Of a DNA stretch of 64,000 nt, positions 27,791 through 37,266 are shown one piece after another. Position numbers and translations under genes: made by a program. Source of the DNA: Thiomonas delicata (GTDB taxonomy: Bacteria > Pseudomonadota > Gammaproteobacteria > Burkholderiales > Burkholderiaceae_C); contig NZ_LT592171.1 in assembly GCF_900088825.1 (NCBI RefSeq), positions 1,176,503-1,240,502 on the forward strand. Direction: 5' to 3'. The number at the start of each line of letters is the position of its first letter. Within the stretch, counting starts at the first letter, position 1. The notes under the pieces were generated by a model, which did no database searches, had not been told where the DNA came from, and worked only from the letters and a program-made list of their open reading frames with translations.

Positions 27791-28525
27791 ATGCCGTCCA
27801 CCGATCCACATGCCGCCATTGTCGCCCAGCACCTGGGCAAGACTGTTTCCGATGCCCAGGGGGCGCTGACCCTGCTCGACGACGTCAGCCTGAGCGTGGC
27901 GCGCGCATCCAGCCTGGCCATCGTCGGTCCGTCCGGCTCCGGCAAATCCACCTTGCTCGGTCTGCTGGCGGGGCTCGACCGGCCGACCTCGGGGAAGGTA
28001 TGGATCGAGGGCGTCGACCTGTTTGCGCTGAACGAGGACGGCCGCGCGGCCTTGCGCGCGGGCAGGCTGGGCTTCGTGTTCCAGAATTTCCAACTCATCG
28101 CCCACCTCAACGCGCTGGAAAATGTGATGCTTGCGATGGACATCGCAGGTCGCGGCGGAGCTGTACGCAGCGAGGCCCAGGCCATGCTGGAGCGCGTCGG
28201 CCTGGAAGGCCGGTTGCGCCACATGCCCGCCACGCTCTCCGGCGGCGAACAACAGCGCGTGGCGCTCGCACGCGCCTTCGCCACCCGGCCCTCGCTGCTG
28301 CTGGCCGACGAGCCGACCGGCAACCTGGACGCCGTGACCGGGCAGCGCATCATCGACCTGCTGTTCGGGCTGCAGCGCGAACAGGGCACGACCCTGGTGC
28401 TGGTGACGCACGACATGCAACTGGCATCGCGCTGCGATGCCGTGGTTGAACTGCGTGCAGGGCGGTTGCACATTCCTGCCTCGACCCCGCCCGCGTCCGA
28501 AACCGTTTCCGAGGTGGCGATTTGA
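27791..28525 (+). CDS. ybbA: YbbA-type ABC transporter ATPase
   Basis: 244 residues, of the MacB/LolD-like ATPase group: Walker A GPSGSGKST, Q-loop in FVFQNFQLIAHLNALENV, signature LSGGEQQRVALARA and Walker B LLADEPTGNLD. In E. coli it works with the large FtsX-like permease YbbP. Here the permease gene is not next to it; the following gene is rlmB, overlapping by 4 nt. ATG 27791 gives an N-terminus matching E. coli YbbA. Its promoter must lie within tesA. Confidence 0.9.
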   Translation: MPSTDPHAAIVAQHLGKTVSDAQGALTLLDDVSLSVARASSLAIVGPSGSGKSTLLGLLAGLDRPTSGKVWIEGVDLFALNEDGRAALRAGRLGFVFQNFQLIAHLNALENVMLAMDIAGRGGAVRSEAQAMLERVGLEGRLRHMPATLSGGEQQRVALARAFATRPSLLLADEPTGNLDAVTGQRIIDLLFGLQREQGTTLVLVTHDMQLASRCDAVVELRAGRLHIPASTPPASETVSEVAI

Positions 28526-29268
28526 CCCTCAAGCTGCTGTATGGCTTCCACGCCGTCGGCGCGCGCGTGCGCGCGGCCCCGGATTCGGTGCGCGAGCTGC
28601 TGGTCGACATGTCCCGGCACGATGCGCGCATGCAGCAATTCCTCGCCCGCGCGCAGGCGGCGGGGCTGGCCGTCGTCCCCGCCGACGCCGCGCGCCTGGA
28701 TGCACTGGCCGGCACGCACAGGCACCAGGGCGTGGTGGCACGGGTCGAGCCGCTGGACAAGCTGTCCACCCTGGATGCGGTGCTCGACGCCGCCGCAGGC
28801 GTGCCGCTGCTGCTCGGGCTCGACGGCGTGACCGATCCGCACAACCTCGGCGCTGTTCTGCGCACGGCGGATGCCGCCGGAGTGCATGTCGTGTTCGCGC
28901 CGAAGGACCGTGCCGTGGGCTTGACGCCGACCGTGGCCAAGGTTGCCAGCGGTGCGGCCGACACGGTGCCGTACATCATGGTCACCAATATGGCGCGCGC
29001 ACTGGCCGCCTTGCGCGAGCGCGGCCTGTGGGTCGTGGGCGCCGCCGGTGAAGCGCAGACCACGCTTTATGCCGCGGAAATGACGGGTCCGACGGCCCTG
29101 GTGCTGGGCGCCGAGGGCAGCGGCATGCGCAGGCTGGTGCGCGAGGGCTGCGATCAATTGGTGCACATTCCCATGCGCGGTCACGTGGACAGCCTCAATG
29201 TCTCGGTGGCCGCCGGTGTTTGCCTGTTCGAGGCGGTGCGTCAGCGCGTCGGCACGGCGTCGAACTGA
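28522..29268 (+). CDS. rlmB: 23S rRNA (guanosine-2251-2'-O)-methyltransferase
   Basis: SPOUT methyltransferase for Gm2251 in the ribosomal P-loop, 248 residues. The N-terminal L30e-like substrate-binding domain (LLYGFHAVGARVRA, THRHQGVVARVEP) is followed by the SpoU trefoil-knot domain: DGVTDPHNLGAVLRTADAAGV, LGAEGSGMRRLVREGCD and IPMRGHVDSLNVSVAAGVCLFE. The TTG at 28522 overlaps the ybbA stop (TTGA), with a GAGG about 8 nt upstream; no other start keeps the LYGFHAV motif. Confidence 0.94.
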   Translation: MTLKLLYGFHAVGARVRAAPDSVRELLVDMSRHDARMQQFLARAQAAGLAVVPADAARLDALAGTHRHQGVVARVEPLDKLSTLDAVLDAAAGVPLLLGLDGVTDPHNLGAVLRTADAAGVHVVFAPKDRAVGLTPTVAKVASGAADTVPYIMVTNMARALAALRERGLWVVGAAGEAQTTLYAAEMTGPTALVLGAEGSGMRRLVREGCDQLVHIPMRGHVDSLNVSVAAGVCLFEAVRQRVGTASN

Positions 29269-29350
29269 CTCGTAGCGTCGGCCGGGCGCGTGGCAATGCG
29301 CACATGTTGCGCGGTCGCGGCATTGAACCCGGCTTTCAGGGGCTGCGCGA

Positions 29351-29379
29351 TTGAGCGCATGGCTTCACAGCCCTATAGT
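29351..29379 (+). promoter_or_regulatory. candidate sigma-70 promoter for the DUF1631 gene
   Basis: TTGAGC (29351-29356) and TATAGT (29374-29379) are separated by exactly 17 nt and lie about 70 nt before the ATG at 29452, in the gap after rlmB. Confidence 0.5.
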
Positions 29380-29451
29380 GGGCGTTATGGCGCCATCTGC
29401 ACGGCGGGCGCCGTGCTGACACCCTGAGCTCGGCCTCATTTTTCTTGGACC

Positions 29452-31797
29452 ATGTCGCAAACCGATCTGTTTCGCCAATGCATCGACGCCGCGCTCAGCG
29501 ATTCGGACGACTTGATCCGGCGCGTGGCCAAGCAGGTTGTCGAAACATTCCAGACGCACGCCGAATCGGCATTGAGCAGCCGCGACCGCCAGCATTACAG
29601 CGATCTTCTGATGGTGCTGCGCCAGGCCGAGGGCGATCTGGTGCGCGCCTTCGTCGACCAGTTCAGTACCTTGCTGCAGCAGGAGATCCAGGGCAAACCC
29701 GCCGCATCGACCCAGCCCGCCGAGTACCGGATGGACGAACTCAGTCTGGTGCGGGACGAGAGCGTGCAGGAAGACGTGGAGGTATCCCAGCTCATCCGCA
29801 TGATCGAGTCCGGCGCCGAGTGGGAAATACGCGATCTCAACGCGCGCATGGAGTCGCTGCGGCAAAAAGACAAAGCTTCCGCTGGCGACCTGGCGCGCGC
29901 CAACCCATTGCGTCCCGAAGTGTTCGGCCGCTCGCTGCAGCGGGCGCTCGGCAGTCTGGACGTGGATCACACGGCCAGGCTGGCCTTGCTGCGGGCGTTC
30001 GGCGTGGCCATGACCAGCGCGCTGAAGGAAACCTATCACGCCTATAACGGCAGGCTGGAGGCCGCCCACATCAGTCCCGCGCGCTACGCGGTACGGACTT
30101 CCGGTCCGCGTAGCCCGGCGCGCGCTGCGCCGGCGCCGAGTCAAGATGCGGCCACGGCCGGCGCCGCGGTGGGCGCCGATGGAACCCTGAGCCTGGAAGA
30201 AGTGCAGCGACTCTTGCAGGGCAGCATGCAGAGTCTGATGCAGGGGCATGCGGCCGGCTTTGGCGCGCATGCGGCGGGTTCGCTGGACGAGGCGCTGGCA
30301 GGCCCGCAATCGACCTTCGGCCAGGCCATGCAGACGGCGATGCTGCGTTCCGCCCTCGACCGCCTGACGCAAGCGAACCGCCTCGGCGTCGGCGAAGGCT
30401 TCACGCAGGCGGCCGAGCGGTTCGCCGCCGGCGGGCCGCCGCTCAACATCATCGAGCACTACCGCCAGGAGTTGCAGGCGGCCACCTCGCGGCCGCTGGA
30501 GCGGCTCACGATCGACGTCGTCTCGCTGATGTTCGACCATATTCTGGCCGACCCGCGTCTGCTGCCGCGCGTGCGCGCCGCGCTCGGGCGTCTGCAGATT
30601 CCGATCCTGCGCCTGGCACTGGCGGATGCCGGGGTGTTCAGTTCGCGCAACCACCCGACGCGCAAGCTGATCAATCGCATCGCCAGCTACAGCGCCGGCT
30701 ATGTCAACGCCGAGGACGCCGCGGCCAGCGGCTTCCTCGACTGGCTCGACGGCATGGTCGAGTCGGTCGTCAACGCCGACAGCGAAACCGAGGAGGTGTA
30801 TGCGCTGCAGCTGGAGCGGCTCGACGCCTGGATCGCGCATCGAACCGCGCTGACCCAGGAATCCGAGCGCGAGGCCGTGGAGGCCTTGCGCCGCGCCGAG
30901 TTCCGCTCCGTGCTTGGCGCCGCGCTGAGCCGGCACGTCTCCAGCCTGCTGGATCACCTGGACATCGACGACTACCTCAAGGAGTTCATGCGCGGAGCCT
31001 GGACGTCCGTCCTGGTCGAATCGGTTCTTGGTCACGGCGAAAACGCCGAAGCCACGCTGGCCTTCAAGCAGGCCGGCAGCGACCTGCTCTGGAGCGTGCA
31101 GGCCAAGACCAGCGAGCCGCAACGCAAGGATCTGCTGCACAGACTGCCGGGACTGGTTCGCCGGCTCGAAGAGGGGCTGGCCTTGATCGACTGGCCGCAG
31201 GAGCAGCGCACCTCCTTTTTCTCCAGCCTGATGCGCACGCACGCGCAGGCCATCCGCGGCGAGGGCGCCGCCACGACCGGGCAGGCCGCGGACGCGTTCT
31301 TGTTGCAAAACGAGTGGGAGCGCCTGCTGCGCATCCCGCAGGGGCAGACACAACCCCAGTTCGGAGCGCTCGACGACGTGCGGCTTCCTGAGGAAGACCG
31401 TCAGCGCTCGGGCTTGATCGATGCGTTGGATCTGCAGCTCGACCTGTCGGCCCCGGCCACCTCGCCCGAGATGCATCAGGGTGCGGACGCATCGCCGGTC
31501 CAGCAGGCGATCGACGACCCGCTGGCCTTCATCGACTCGCTGCAGGAAGGGCATTGGGTGCACTGGCATCTGCAAGGGCAATGGACGCGCGCCCAGCTTG
31601 CCTGGCATAGCCCCCAGGGCATGTTCTTCATGTTCACCAGCCGTGTCGGCGGCCAGGCGCATTCCCTCACGCGCCGCGCCTTCGAGCGCCTGCTCAGGAG
31701 CGGCCACATCCTCCCGCTGGAAGACAAGAACCTGATGGACCGCGCAGTGGAGGGCGTCTACAGCGGCCTGCGCCAGCGCGCGCGCGAGGCCGCCTGA
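29452..31797 (+). CDS. DUF1631 family protein
   Basis: 781 residues, cytoplasmic, no membrane segment or signal peptide. The whole length fits the DUF1631 family, sometimes annotated thymidine phosphorylase by error. Visible features: a helical N-terminal part (about 1-200), an Ala/Pro/Ser-rich linker near 205-230, a long helical middle part (IEHYRQELQAATSRPLERLTIDVVSLMFDHIL), and a C-terminal beta-rich module (WVHWHLQGQWTRAQLAWHSPQGMFFMFTSR) resembling PilZ-like domains. The function is unknown. It converges with the DUF3422 gene, 10 nt apart. Confidence 0.85.
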   Translation: MSQTDLFRQCIDAALSDSDDLIRRVAKQVVETFQTHAESALSSRDRQHYSDLLMVLRQAEGDLVRAFVDQFSTLLQQEIQGKPAASTQPAEYRMDELSLVRDESVQEDVEVSQLIRMIESGAEWEIRDLNARMESLRQKDKASAGDLARANPLRPEVFGRSLQRALGSLDVDHTARLALLRAFGVAMTSALKETYHAYNGRLEAAHISPARYAVRTSGPRSPARAAPAPSQDAATAGAAVGADGTLSLEEVQRLLQGSMQSLMQGHAAGFGAHAAGSLDEALAGPQSTFGQAMQTAMLRSALDRLTQANRLGVGEGFTQAAERFAAGGPPLNIIEHYRQELQAATSRPLERLTIDVVSLMFDHILADPRLLPRVRAALGRLQIPILRLALADAGVFSSRNHPTRKLINRIASYSAGYVNAEDAAASGFLDWLDGMVESVVNADSETEEVYALQLERLDAWIAHRTALTQESEREAVEALRRAEFRSVLGAALSRHVSSLLDHLDIDDYLKEFMRGAWTSVLVESVLGHGENAEATLAFKQAGSDLLWSVQAKTSEPQRKDLLHRLPGLVRRLEEGLALIDWPQEQRTSFFSSLMRTHAQAIRGEGAATTGQAADAFLLQNEWERLLRIPQGQTQPQFGALDDVRLPEEDRQRSGLIDALDLQLDLSAPATSPEMHQGADASPVQQAIDDPLAFIDSLQEGHWVHWHLQGQWTRAQLAWHSPQGMFFMFTSRVGGQAHSLTRRAFERLLRSGHILPLEDKNLMDRAVEGVYSGLRQRAREAA

Positions 31798-31807
31798 AGG
31801 ACGGGAC

Positions 31808-33091
31808 TTACCGATCCACCTTGGCCAGCCGCTGGTGGGCGCGGCGCAGGCCCAGCCATACGGCCAGCGCGATGACGGGGATGGACCAACCCTGTGCCAC
31901 GGCGGCATCCACGTGCAGCCAGCGATGCATGGCCTCGAACAGGTGCCCGACCAGCGACGAGGCGTAATAGGTGATGGCCGCCACCGACAATCCCTCCACG
32001 GTCTGCTGCAGACGCAGCTGCAGGTATTGGCGCCGGTTCATCGACGCCAGCAGTTCCCGGTTTTGCTGCTGCATCTGCACTTCCACGCGGGTACGCAGCA
32101 AGTTGCTGCAGCGCGAGATGCGCTCCGACAAGCCCTGCAGGCGCCGAATGGCGTGCGAGCAGGTCTGCATCGCCGGAGCCAGGCGCCGGTCCATGAATTG
32201 GCCGAGCGTCTGCAGGCCCATGAACTGCTGCTCGCGCAAATCGGCGATGCGCCGGTTCACCAGGTCGTAGTACACGTTCGACGCGGTGAAGCGCGCATGG
32301 TGCTGGGCGTAGAGGCTTTCGACGGTGGAGGCCAACTGCGACAGCCGTTCCAGGGTCTGACGGTCGCGCTCGGGCTGGCTGCTGCGGATGGCGTCCATGA
32401 TCTGGGCCAATTCCTGTTCATACTGGGCCAGCAGGGGGGTGATCTCCCGCGCTGCCGGCAGTGCCAGCAACGAAAGCATGCGGTAGGTTTCGATCTCCAG
32501 CAGGCGTTGCGCCAGTCTGCCGCGGCGGCGCGGCGAGATTGCACGGCTGACGATGACGAACCGGGCGAAGCCGTCGGCATGGATGCGCAGGTCGGTATAG
32601 ACACGCGCCTGACCGTCGGCGACTTCCGATGCGACGAGCGCATCGGCGTCGAGCACGGCGGACAGATCGTGCTGCGGCCAGTCATCGCCCGGGTGGTCGG
32701 GAAGCAGGGCGATGTGGTTGGCGCAGATCAGTGCGCCGGGAATGGTTTCGCGCCACGCGTCCGAAATGTCGGCGCAGGCGCAATGCCCGAACCAGGACTG
32801 TTGGTCGGTCGCCAGCCCCGGTCTGATGAAAGTGTAGGACGTGAATTCTCCATGGCGCTCCCAGCGCAAACGCACCGGGCCGATATCGGCGACGTGAAAA
32901 CTACTGCCCTCCGAGGGGAGCGGGAGATGATGGTTTTCCAGCAGCCGGCACAGATGCACATGGGCCTGCGCCTGTGCTTGCGCGTCTGCCAGGTAGGCCA
33001 TGTGGCTGATTTGCAGCGGCGTGAGCAGGTGCTCGTACGGCCGGGCGTGGATTTCGTTGTGCAGCTGTTGGCGCAATACGTATTCATGCAT
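31808..33091 (-). CDS. DUF3422 family membrane protein
   Basis: 427 residues. The N-terminus [20 protein letters not shown] with the NEIHARP motif is the hallmark of DUF3422. A long helical and coiled-coil middle (about 230-375) is followed by two C-terminal hydrophobic segments ([17 protein letters not shown] and [14 protein letters not shown]) that would anchor it in the inner membrane. No biochemical function is established. ATG 33091 is the only methionine fitting the family N-terminus; the frame stays open for 87 more codons upstream but these look non-coding. It diverges from rpsB. Confidence 0.85.
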   Translation of the reverse strand: MHEYVLRQQLHNEIHARPYEHLLTPLQISHMAYLADAQAQAQAHVHLCRLLENHHLPLPSEGSSFHVADIGPVRLRWERHGEFTSYTFIRPGLATDQQSWFGHCACADISDAWRETIPGALICANHIALLPDHPGDDWPQHDLSAVLDADALVASEVADGQARVYTDLRIHADGFARFVIVSRAISPRRRGRLAQRLLEIETYRMLSLLALPAAREITPLLAQYEQELAQIMDAIRSSQPERDRQTLERLSQLASTVESLYAQHHARFTASNVYYDLVNRRIADLREQQFMGLQTLGQFMDRRLAPAMQTCSHAIRRLQGLSERISRCSNLLRTRVEVQMQQQNRELLASMNRRQYLQLRLQQTVEGLSVAAITYYASSLVGHLFEAMHRWLHVDAAVAQGWSIPVIALAVWLGLRRAHQRLAKVDR

Positions 33092-33215
33092 GGTTGCCAG
33101 GGCGCGGAGGAGAAGTGCGGACGACACCGAGCATACCCGGAAGGTTTCGCCCCGCCGGGGGAACGACGGCTTTCGAAAACATGCCGGACAAGCCAGCCCA
33201 GGCCGCGTCGCCCGA

Positions 33216-33243
33216 TTCAAGGATGCACGATGCGGCTTATAAT
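33216..33243 (+). promoter_or_regulatory. candidate rpsB promoter
   Basis: A perfect TATAAT at 33238-33243 is preceded by TTCAAG at 33216-33221 with a 16-nt spacer. The predicted transcript would start near 33250, leaving a leader of about 155 nt before rpsB. It lies in the 314-nt gap between the DUF3422 gene and rpsB. Confidence 0.65.
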
Positions 33244-33249
33244 GCTCAG

Positions 33250-33405
33250 GTTTTGTTGAGTTCGCTCCGGCGGGCCCTGCAAAACAATCGCAAACTGGCC
33301 TTACCAGGTGCCCGATGGCAGGTTTCGATGGGCTCCGCTTGCGCGGAGGCATCGGCTGCTTGCCCAGGGTTCTGGCCAGATTTCAGACCCAACCTAGGAC
33401 AAACC
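33250..33405 (+). promoter_or_regulatory. structured rpsB leader
   Basis: This untranslated leader contains a hairpin CTCCGC-TTGC-GCGGAG (33333-33348), extended by CGATG/CATCG (33326-33330 with 33350-33354) around a small internal loop. S2 represses rpsB-tsf in several bacteria by binding the rpsB leader, so this is a candidate site. I cannot match it to a specific published motif by eye. Confidence 0.35.
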
Positions 33406-34164
33406 ATGAGTGTTTCAATGCGCGAAATGCTGGAAGCGGGGGTGCACTTCGGTCACCAGACCCGTTTCTGGAATCCCAAGATGGCCCCTTATATCTTCGG
33501 CCATCGCAACAAGATTCACATCGTCAACCTCGAAAAGACGTTGCCGATGTTCCAGGATGCCTGCAAGTATGCGCGCCAGATGGCCGCACGCCGCGGCACC
33601 ATTCTGTTCGTCGGCACCAAGCGCCAGGCTGGCGAACTGGTGCAGGCCGAGGCCGAGCGCTGCGGCATGCCCTTCGTCAACGAGCGCTGGCTCGGCGGCA
33701 TGCTGACCAACTTCAAGACGGTCAAGGGCTCGATCAAGAAACTCAAGGACATGCAAGCCCAAGCCGCCGAAGGCGCGCTGGAGCACATGACCAAGAAGGA
33801 ACAGCTGATGTTCCAGCGCGAGCTGGAGAAGCTGGAGAAGTCGATTGGTGGCATTCAGGACATGTCTGCGCTGCCCGATGCGTTGTTCATCATCGACGTG
33901 GGCTATCACAAGATCGCCGTCGCCGAGGCGCACATGCTGGGTATTCCCATCATCGGCGTGGTGGATACCAACCACTCGCCGATCGGGATCGACCATGTCA
34001 TTCCCGGCAACGACGATTCCGGCAAGGCCGTGGCCCTGTACACCCGCGGCATGGCCGATGCCATTCTCGAAGGCAAGAACGACGCGCTGAACGAGGTCGT
34101 GCAGACATCCGCCGAAGAATCGGGCGAATTCATCGAAGTGCAGGACGAGCAGCACGCCGCCTGA
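33406..34164 (+). CDS. rpsB: 30S ribosomal protein S2
   Basis: 252 residues, normal for S2. [28 protein letters not shown] is the conserved N-terminus, followed by [24 protein letters not shown], the coiled-coil protrusion (about 105-150) and [23 protein letters not shown] 33406 has an AGGA-type site 7-10 nt upstream; an open stretch back to 33094 is leader. It heads the rpsB-tsf-pyrH-frr block. Confidence 0.97.
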   Translation: MSVSMREMLEAGVHFGHQTRFWNPKMAPYIFGHRNKIHIVNLEKTLPMFQDACKYARQMAARRGTILFVGTKRQAGELVQAEAERCGMPFVNERWLGGMLTNFKTVKGSIKKLKDMQAQAAEGALEHMTKKEQLMFQRELEKLEKSIGGIQDMSALPDALFIIDVGYHKIAVAEAHMLGIPIIGVVDTNHSPIGIDHVIPGNDDSGKAVALYTRGMADAILEGKNDALNEVVQTSAEESGEFIEVQDEQHAA

Positions 34165-34194
34165 GTCTGGCCTCACGCTTTTTCGATCTACCGA

Positions 34195-34220
34195 GGGGGC
34201 TGTTCGCAGCCCCCTTCTTC
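34195..34220 (+). terminator. attenuating hairpin between rpsB and tsf
   Basis: GGGGGCTG (34195-34202) pairs perfectly with CAGCCCCC (34207-34214) around a TTCG tetraloop, followed by TTCTTC. The T-tract is weak, so it probably lowers read-through into tsf or stabilises the rpsB mRNA 3' end. A partial terminator at this position is known in other bacteria. Confidence 0.55.
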
Positions 34221-34236
34221 AATCCAGGAGAACAAA

Positions 34237-35145
34237 ATGGCGGCAATCACCGCATCCATGGTCGCTGAACTTCGCGCCAAAACCGACGCGCCCATGATGG
34301 AGTGCAAGAAGGCGTTGACCGAGGCCGATGGCGACATGGCGCGCGCCGAGGAGTTGCTTCGCGTCAAGCTTGGCAGCAAGGCCAGCAAGGCTGCATCGCG
34401 CGTCACGGCCGAGGGCATCATCGCCATCCACATCGCCGGCAACACCGGTGCCATGGTCGAGATCAACTGCGAGACCGATTTCGTCGCGAAGAACGACGAT
34501 TTCCTCGCTTTCGGCAAGACGCTCGCGCAGCTTGTCGCCGAGCGCAATCCGGCCGACGTCGCAGCGTTGGCGGCGCTGGAGATCGACGGCGCCAGTGTGG
34601 AAGCTCGCCGCGCCGTGCTGATCGGCAAGATCGGCGAGAACATGTCGATCCGCCGCTTCAAGCGTTTTGCCGGCGACGCCAAGCTGGCCAGCTACCTGCA
34701 TGGCACACGCATCGGCGTCGTCGTCGAGTTCGACGGCGACGAGGTGGCAGCCAAGGATGTGGCCATGCACGTGGCCGCGATGAAACCGGTGGCGTTGTCG
34801 TCCGCCGACGTGCCGGCCGCGCTGATCGAATCCGAACGTTCGATCGCGACGCAAAAGGCCGCCGAGGACGCCGAGAAGGCCATGGCCGAGGGCAAGACCC
34901 CCCAGTCCGCCGACATCGTGGCCAAGCGCGTCGAGGGGTCGGTGCAAAAATACCTGAAGGAAGTCTCGCTGTTCAACCAGGCTTTCGTGAAGAACGACAA
35001 GCAGACGGTCGAGCAGATGCTCAAGGCGGCCAACACCACGGTGAAGGGTTTCACCCTCTATGTGGTCGGTGAGGGCATCGAGAAGAAGTCGGAGAATTTT
35101 GCCGACGAGGTCGCGGCGCAAATGGCCGCGGCACGCGCCAGCTGA
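34237..35145 (+). CDS. tsf: elongation factor Ts
   Basis: Nucleotide-exchange factor for EF-Tu, 302 residues. The N-terminal UBA-like domain with [18 protein letters not shown] and the core with the EF-Tu contact [10 protein letters not shown] near residue 80 are standard. The ATG has an AGGAG site 7 nt upstream. It is separated from rpsB by the GGGGGCTG hairpin and followed 32 nt later by pyrH. Confidence 0.97.
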   Translation: MAAITASMVAELRAKTDAPMMECKKALTEADGDMARAEELLRVKLGSKASKAASRVTAEGIIAIHIAGNTGAMVEINCETDFVAKNDDFLAFGKTLAQLVAERNPADVAALAALEIDGASVEARRAVLIGKIGENMSIRRFKRFAGDAKLASYLHGTRIGVVVEFDGDEVAAKDVAMHVAAMKPVALSSADVPAALIESERSIATQKAAEDAEKAMAEGKTPQSADIVAKRVEGSVQKYLKEVSLFNQAFVKNDKQTVEQMLKAANTTVKGFTLYVVGEGIEKKSENFADEVAAQMAAARAS

Positions 35146-35177
35146 TTCGACCAACCTTCTGCCAGGAGCGACAGCGC

Positions 35178-35888
35178 ATGAGTGGCTACAAACGGGTCTT
35201 GCTCAAACTCTCGGGTGAAGCCCTCATGGGCGACGATGCTTACGGCATCAACCGCGCCACCATCGTGAAAATGGTGGAGGACATCGCCCAGGTTGCGCGC
35301 AGCGGAGTTCAGGTCGCCATCGTCATCGGCGGCGGCAATATTTTCCGCGGCGTCGCAGGCGGCGCGGTCGGCATGGACCGCGCCACCGCCGACTACATGG
35401 GCATGTTGGCCACGGTGATGAATTCCCTCGCTCTGGCCGATGCCATGCGCCATGCCGGTTTGCTGGCGCGCGTCATGTCGGCGATCAGCATCGACCAGGT
35501 GGTCGAGTCCTATGTGCGCCCCAAGGCTCTGCAGTATCTGGAAGAAGGAAAATTGGTGATTTTCGCCGGTGGCACGGGCAACCCGTTCTTCACCACCGAC
35601 ACCGCGGCCGCCCTGCGCGCGGCGGAAATTGGCGCCGAGGTCATGCTCAAAGCCACCAAGGTGGACGGCATTTACACTGCAGATCCGGCCAGCGATCCTG
35701 CGGCCACACGCTACACCAGCATCAGTTTCGACGAAGCCATCGTCAAGCGGCTGCAGGTGATGGACGCGACGGCTTTCGCCCTATGCCGCGACCAAGGCCT
35801 GCCCATCCGGGTCTTCAGCATTTTCAAACCCGGTGCGCTTTTGCGCGTGGTGCAGGGCGAGTCCGAGGGCACACTGGTGCACCTTTGA
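35178..35888 (+). CDS. pyrH: uridylate kinase
   Basis: Converts UMP to UDP with ATP; a hexameric amino-acid-kinase-fold enzyme typically activated by GTP and inhibited by UTP. 236 residues, with [12 protein letters not shown] at the N-terminus, [10 protein letters not shown], the [13 protein letters not shown] helix and [25 protein letters not shown] lies about 9 nt before the ATG. It sits in its usual place between tsf and frr. Confidence 0.97.
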   Translation: MSGYKRVLLKLSGEALMGDDAYGINRATIVKMVEDIAQVARSGVQVAIVIGGGNIFRGVAGGAVGMDRATADYMGMLATVMNSLALADAMRHAGLLARVMSAISIDQVVESYVRPKALQYLEEGKLVIFAGGTGNPFFTTDTAAALRAAEIGAEVMLKATKVDGIYTADPASDPAATRYTSISFDEAIVKRLQVMDATAFALCRDQGLPIRVFSIFKPGALLRVVQGESEGTLVHL

Positions 35889-35914
35889 ATCACAGATCCC
35901 CGTACTGAATCATC

Positions 35915-36475
35915 ATGACAATCGCCGAGATCAAGAAAACCAGCGAGCAGAAGATGCTCAAATCCATCGAAGCGCTCAAGTCCGATCTGGCCAAGGTGCG
36001 GACGGGACGCGCGCACACCGGGCTGCTCGACCACGTCATGGTGGACTATTACGGCACCATGATGCCCATCAACCAGGTGGCCAATGTCAATTTGCTCGAC
36101 GCGCGCACCATCAGCGTGCAGCCCTGGGAAAAGAAGATGGCCCAGGCCGTGGAGAAGGCCATCCGCGAATCGGACCTGGGGCTGAACCCCCAGAGTCAGG
36201 GCGATCAGATCCGCGTGCCCATGCCGGCCTTGACCGAAGAGCGCCGGCGGGAACTCGTCAAGGTCATCAAGCACGAGGCGGAAAGCGCCAAGATTGCGGT
36301 GCGCAATTTGCGCCGCGACGCGAACCAGCAGCTCAAGGATCTGGTCAAAGCGAAAGAGGCGTCGGAAGATGATGAGCGCCGCGCGCAGGACGATATCCAG
36401 AAAATGACCGACCGCTTCATCGTGGAAGTCGACAAACTGGTGAGTCAGAAAGAAGCGGAAATCATGGCGGTCTGA
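35915..36475 (+). CDS. frr: ribosome recycling factor
   Basis: Splits post-termination ribosomes with EF-G. 186 residues of the tRNA-mimicking three-helix bundle plus beta domain: [15 protein letters not shown] near the N-terminus, [23 protein letters not shown] and [15 protein letters not shown]. The ATG at 35915 gives a standard N-terminus ([14 protein letters not shown]). uppS follows after 31 nt. Confidence 0.97.
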   Translation: MTIAEIKKTSEQKMLKSIEALKSDLAKVRTGRAHTGLLDHVMVDYYGTMMPINQVANVNLLDARTISVQPWEKKMAQAVEKAIRESDLGLNPQSQGDQIRVPMPALTEERRRELVKVIKHEAESAKIAVRNLRRDANQQLKDLVKAKEASEDDERRAQDDIQKMTDRFIVEVDKLVSQKEAEIMAV

Positions 36476-36506
36476 CGGCCCGCCGTGCGAGCAAGGAGCG
36501 AATCTG

Positions 36507-37250
36507 GTGTCGAAGCAAACTCCGAAACGATCCGAGCCGGCACCTGCCGGCCTGCGCCATGTCGCCGTGGTGATGGATGGCAATGGGCGCTGGGCGCAGC
36601 GCCGGCTTCTGCCGCGCACGGCAGGCCACAAATTCGGCGTGGACGCGCTGAAAAGCACCGTGCGCGGATGCATCGCGCAGGGCGTGTCCTATCTGACCGT
36701 CTTCGCTTTTTCTTCCGAGAACTGGAATCGCCCCGCTGACGAGGTCAAGGCCCTGATGGACCTGTTCGTGCAGGCCCTCCGGCGCGAAACGCGCGAACTC
36801 GCCGAACAGGGGGTGCGCCTGCGTTTCGTCGGCGACCGCAGCGCATTCGAGGCACCGATGCGCGATCTGATGCAGCAGGCCGAAGATCTCTCGGCAGCCA
36901 ACACGCGCCTGGTGCTCAACGTCGCCATCAACTATGGCGGTCGATGGGATCTCGTGCAGGCCATGCAGGCCTTGCAGGCCAGCGGCGAAGCGGTGACCGA
37001 GCAGAACCTGGAACGGCATCTATGCCTGGCCGACATTCCGGCGCCGGACTTGCTCATTCGTACCGGTGGAGAGCGGCGCCTCAGCAACTTCCTGCTTTGG
37101 CAGGTCGCCTACACCGAGTTCTATTTCACCGATACCCTTTGGCCCGATTTCGACGAGAAATCGTTGGCCATCGCCATCGCCGACTATGCACAACGCGAGC
37201 GGCGCTTCGGCACCGTTCCGGTGCGGGTCCAGGGTCTGCGCGTGGCCTGA
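36507..37250 (+). CDS. uppS: undecaprenyl diphosphate synthase
   Basis: cis-Prenyltransferase making the C55 lipid carrier for peptidoglycan and O-antigen. 247 residues with HVAVVMDGNGRWAQRR (catalytic Asp), FAFSSENWNRP, NVAINYGGRWD and LIRTGGERRLSNFLLWQVAYTEFYF. The start is GTG 36507, with AAGGAG 8 nt upstream. It starts the isoprenoid/phospholipid/outer-membrane run uppS-cdsA-dxr-rseP-bamA. Confidence 0.96.
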   Translation: MSKQTPKRSEPAPAGLRHVAVVMDGNGRWAQRRLLPRTAGHKFGVDALKSTVRGCIAQGVSYLTVFAFSSENWNRPADEVKALMDLFVQALRRETRELAEQGVRLRFVGDRSAFEAPMRDLMQQAEDLSAANTRLVLNVAINYGGRWDLVQAMQALQASGEAVTEQNLERHLCLADIPAPDLLIRTGGERRLSNFLLWQVAYTEFYFTDTLWPDFDEKSLAIAIADYAQRERRFGTVPVRVQGLRVA

Positions 37251-37266
37251 AGGCTGCGCAACATTC

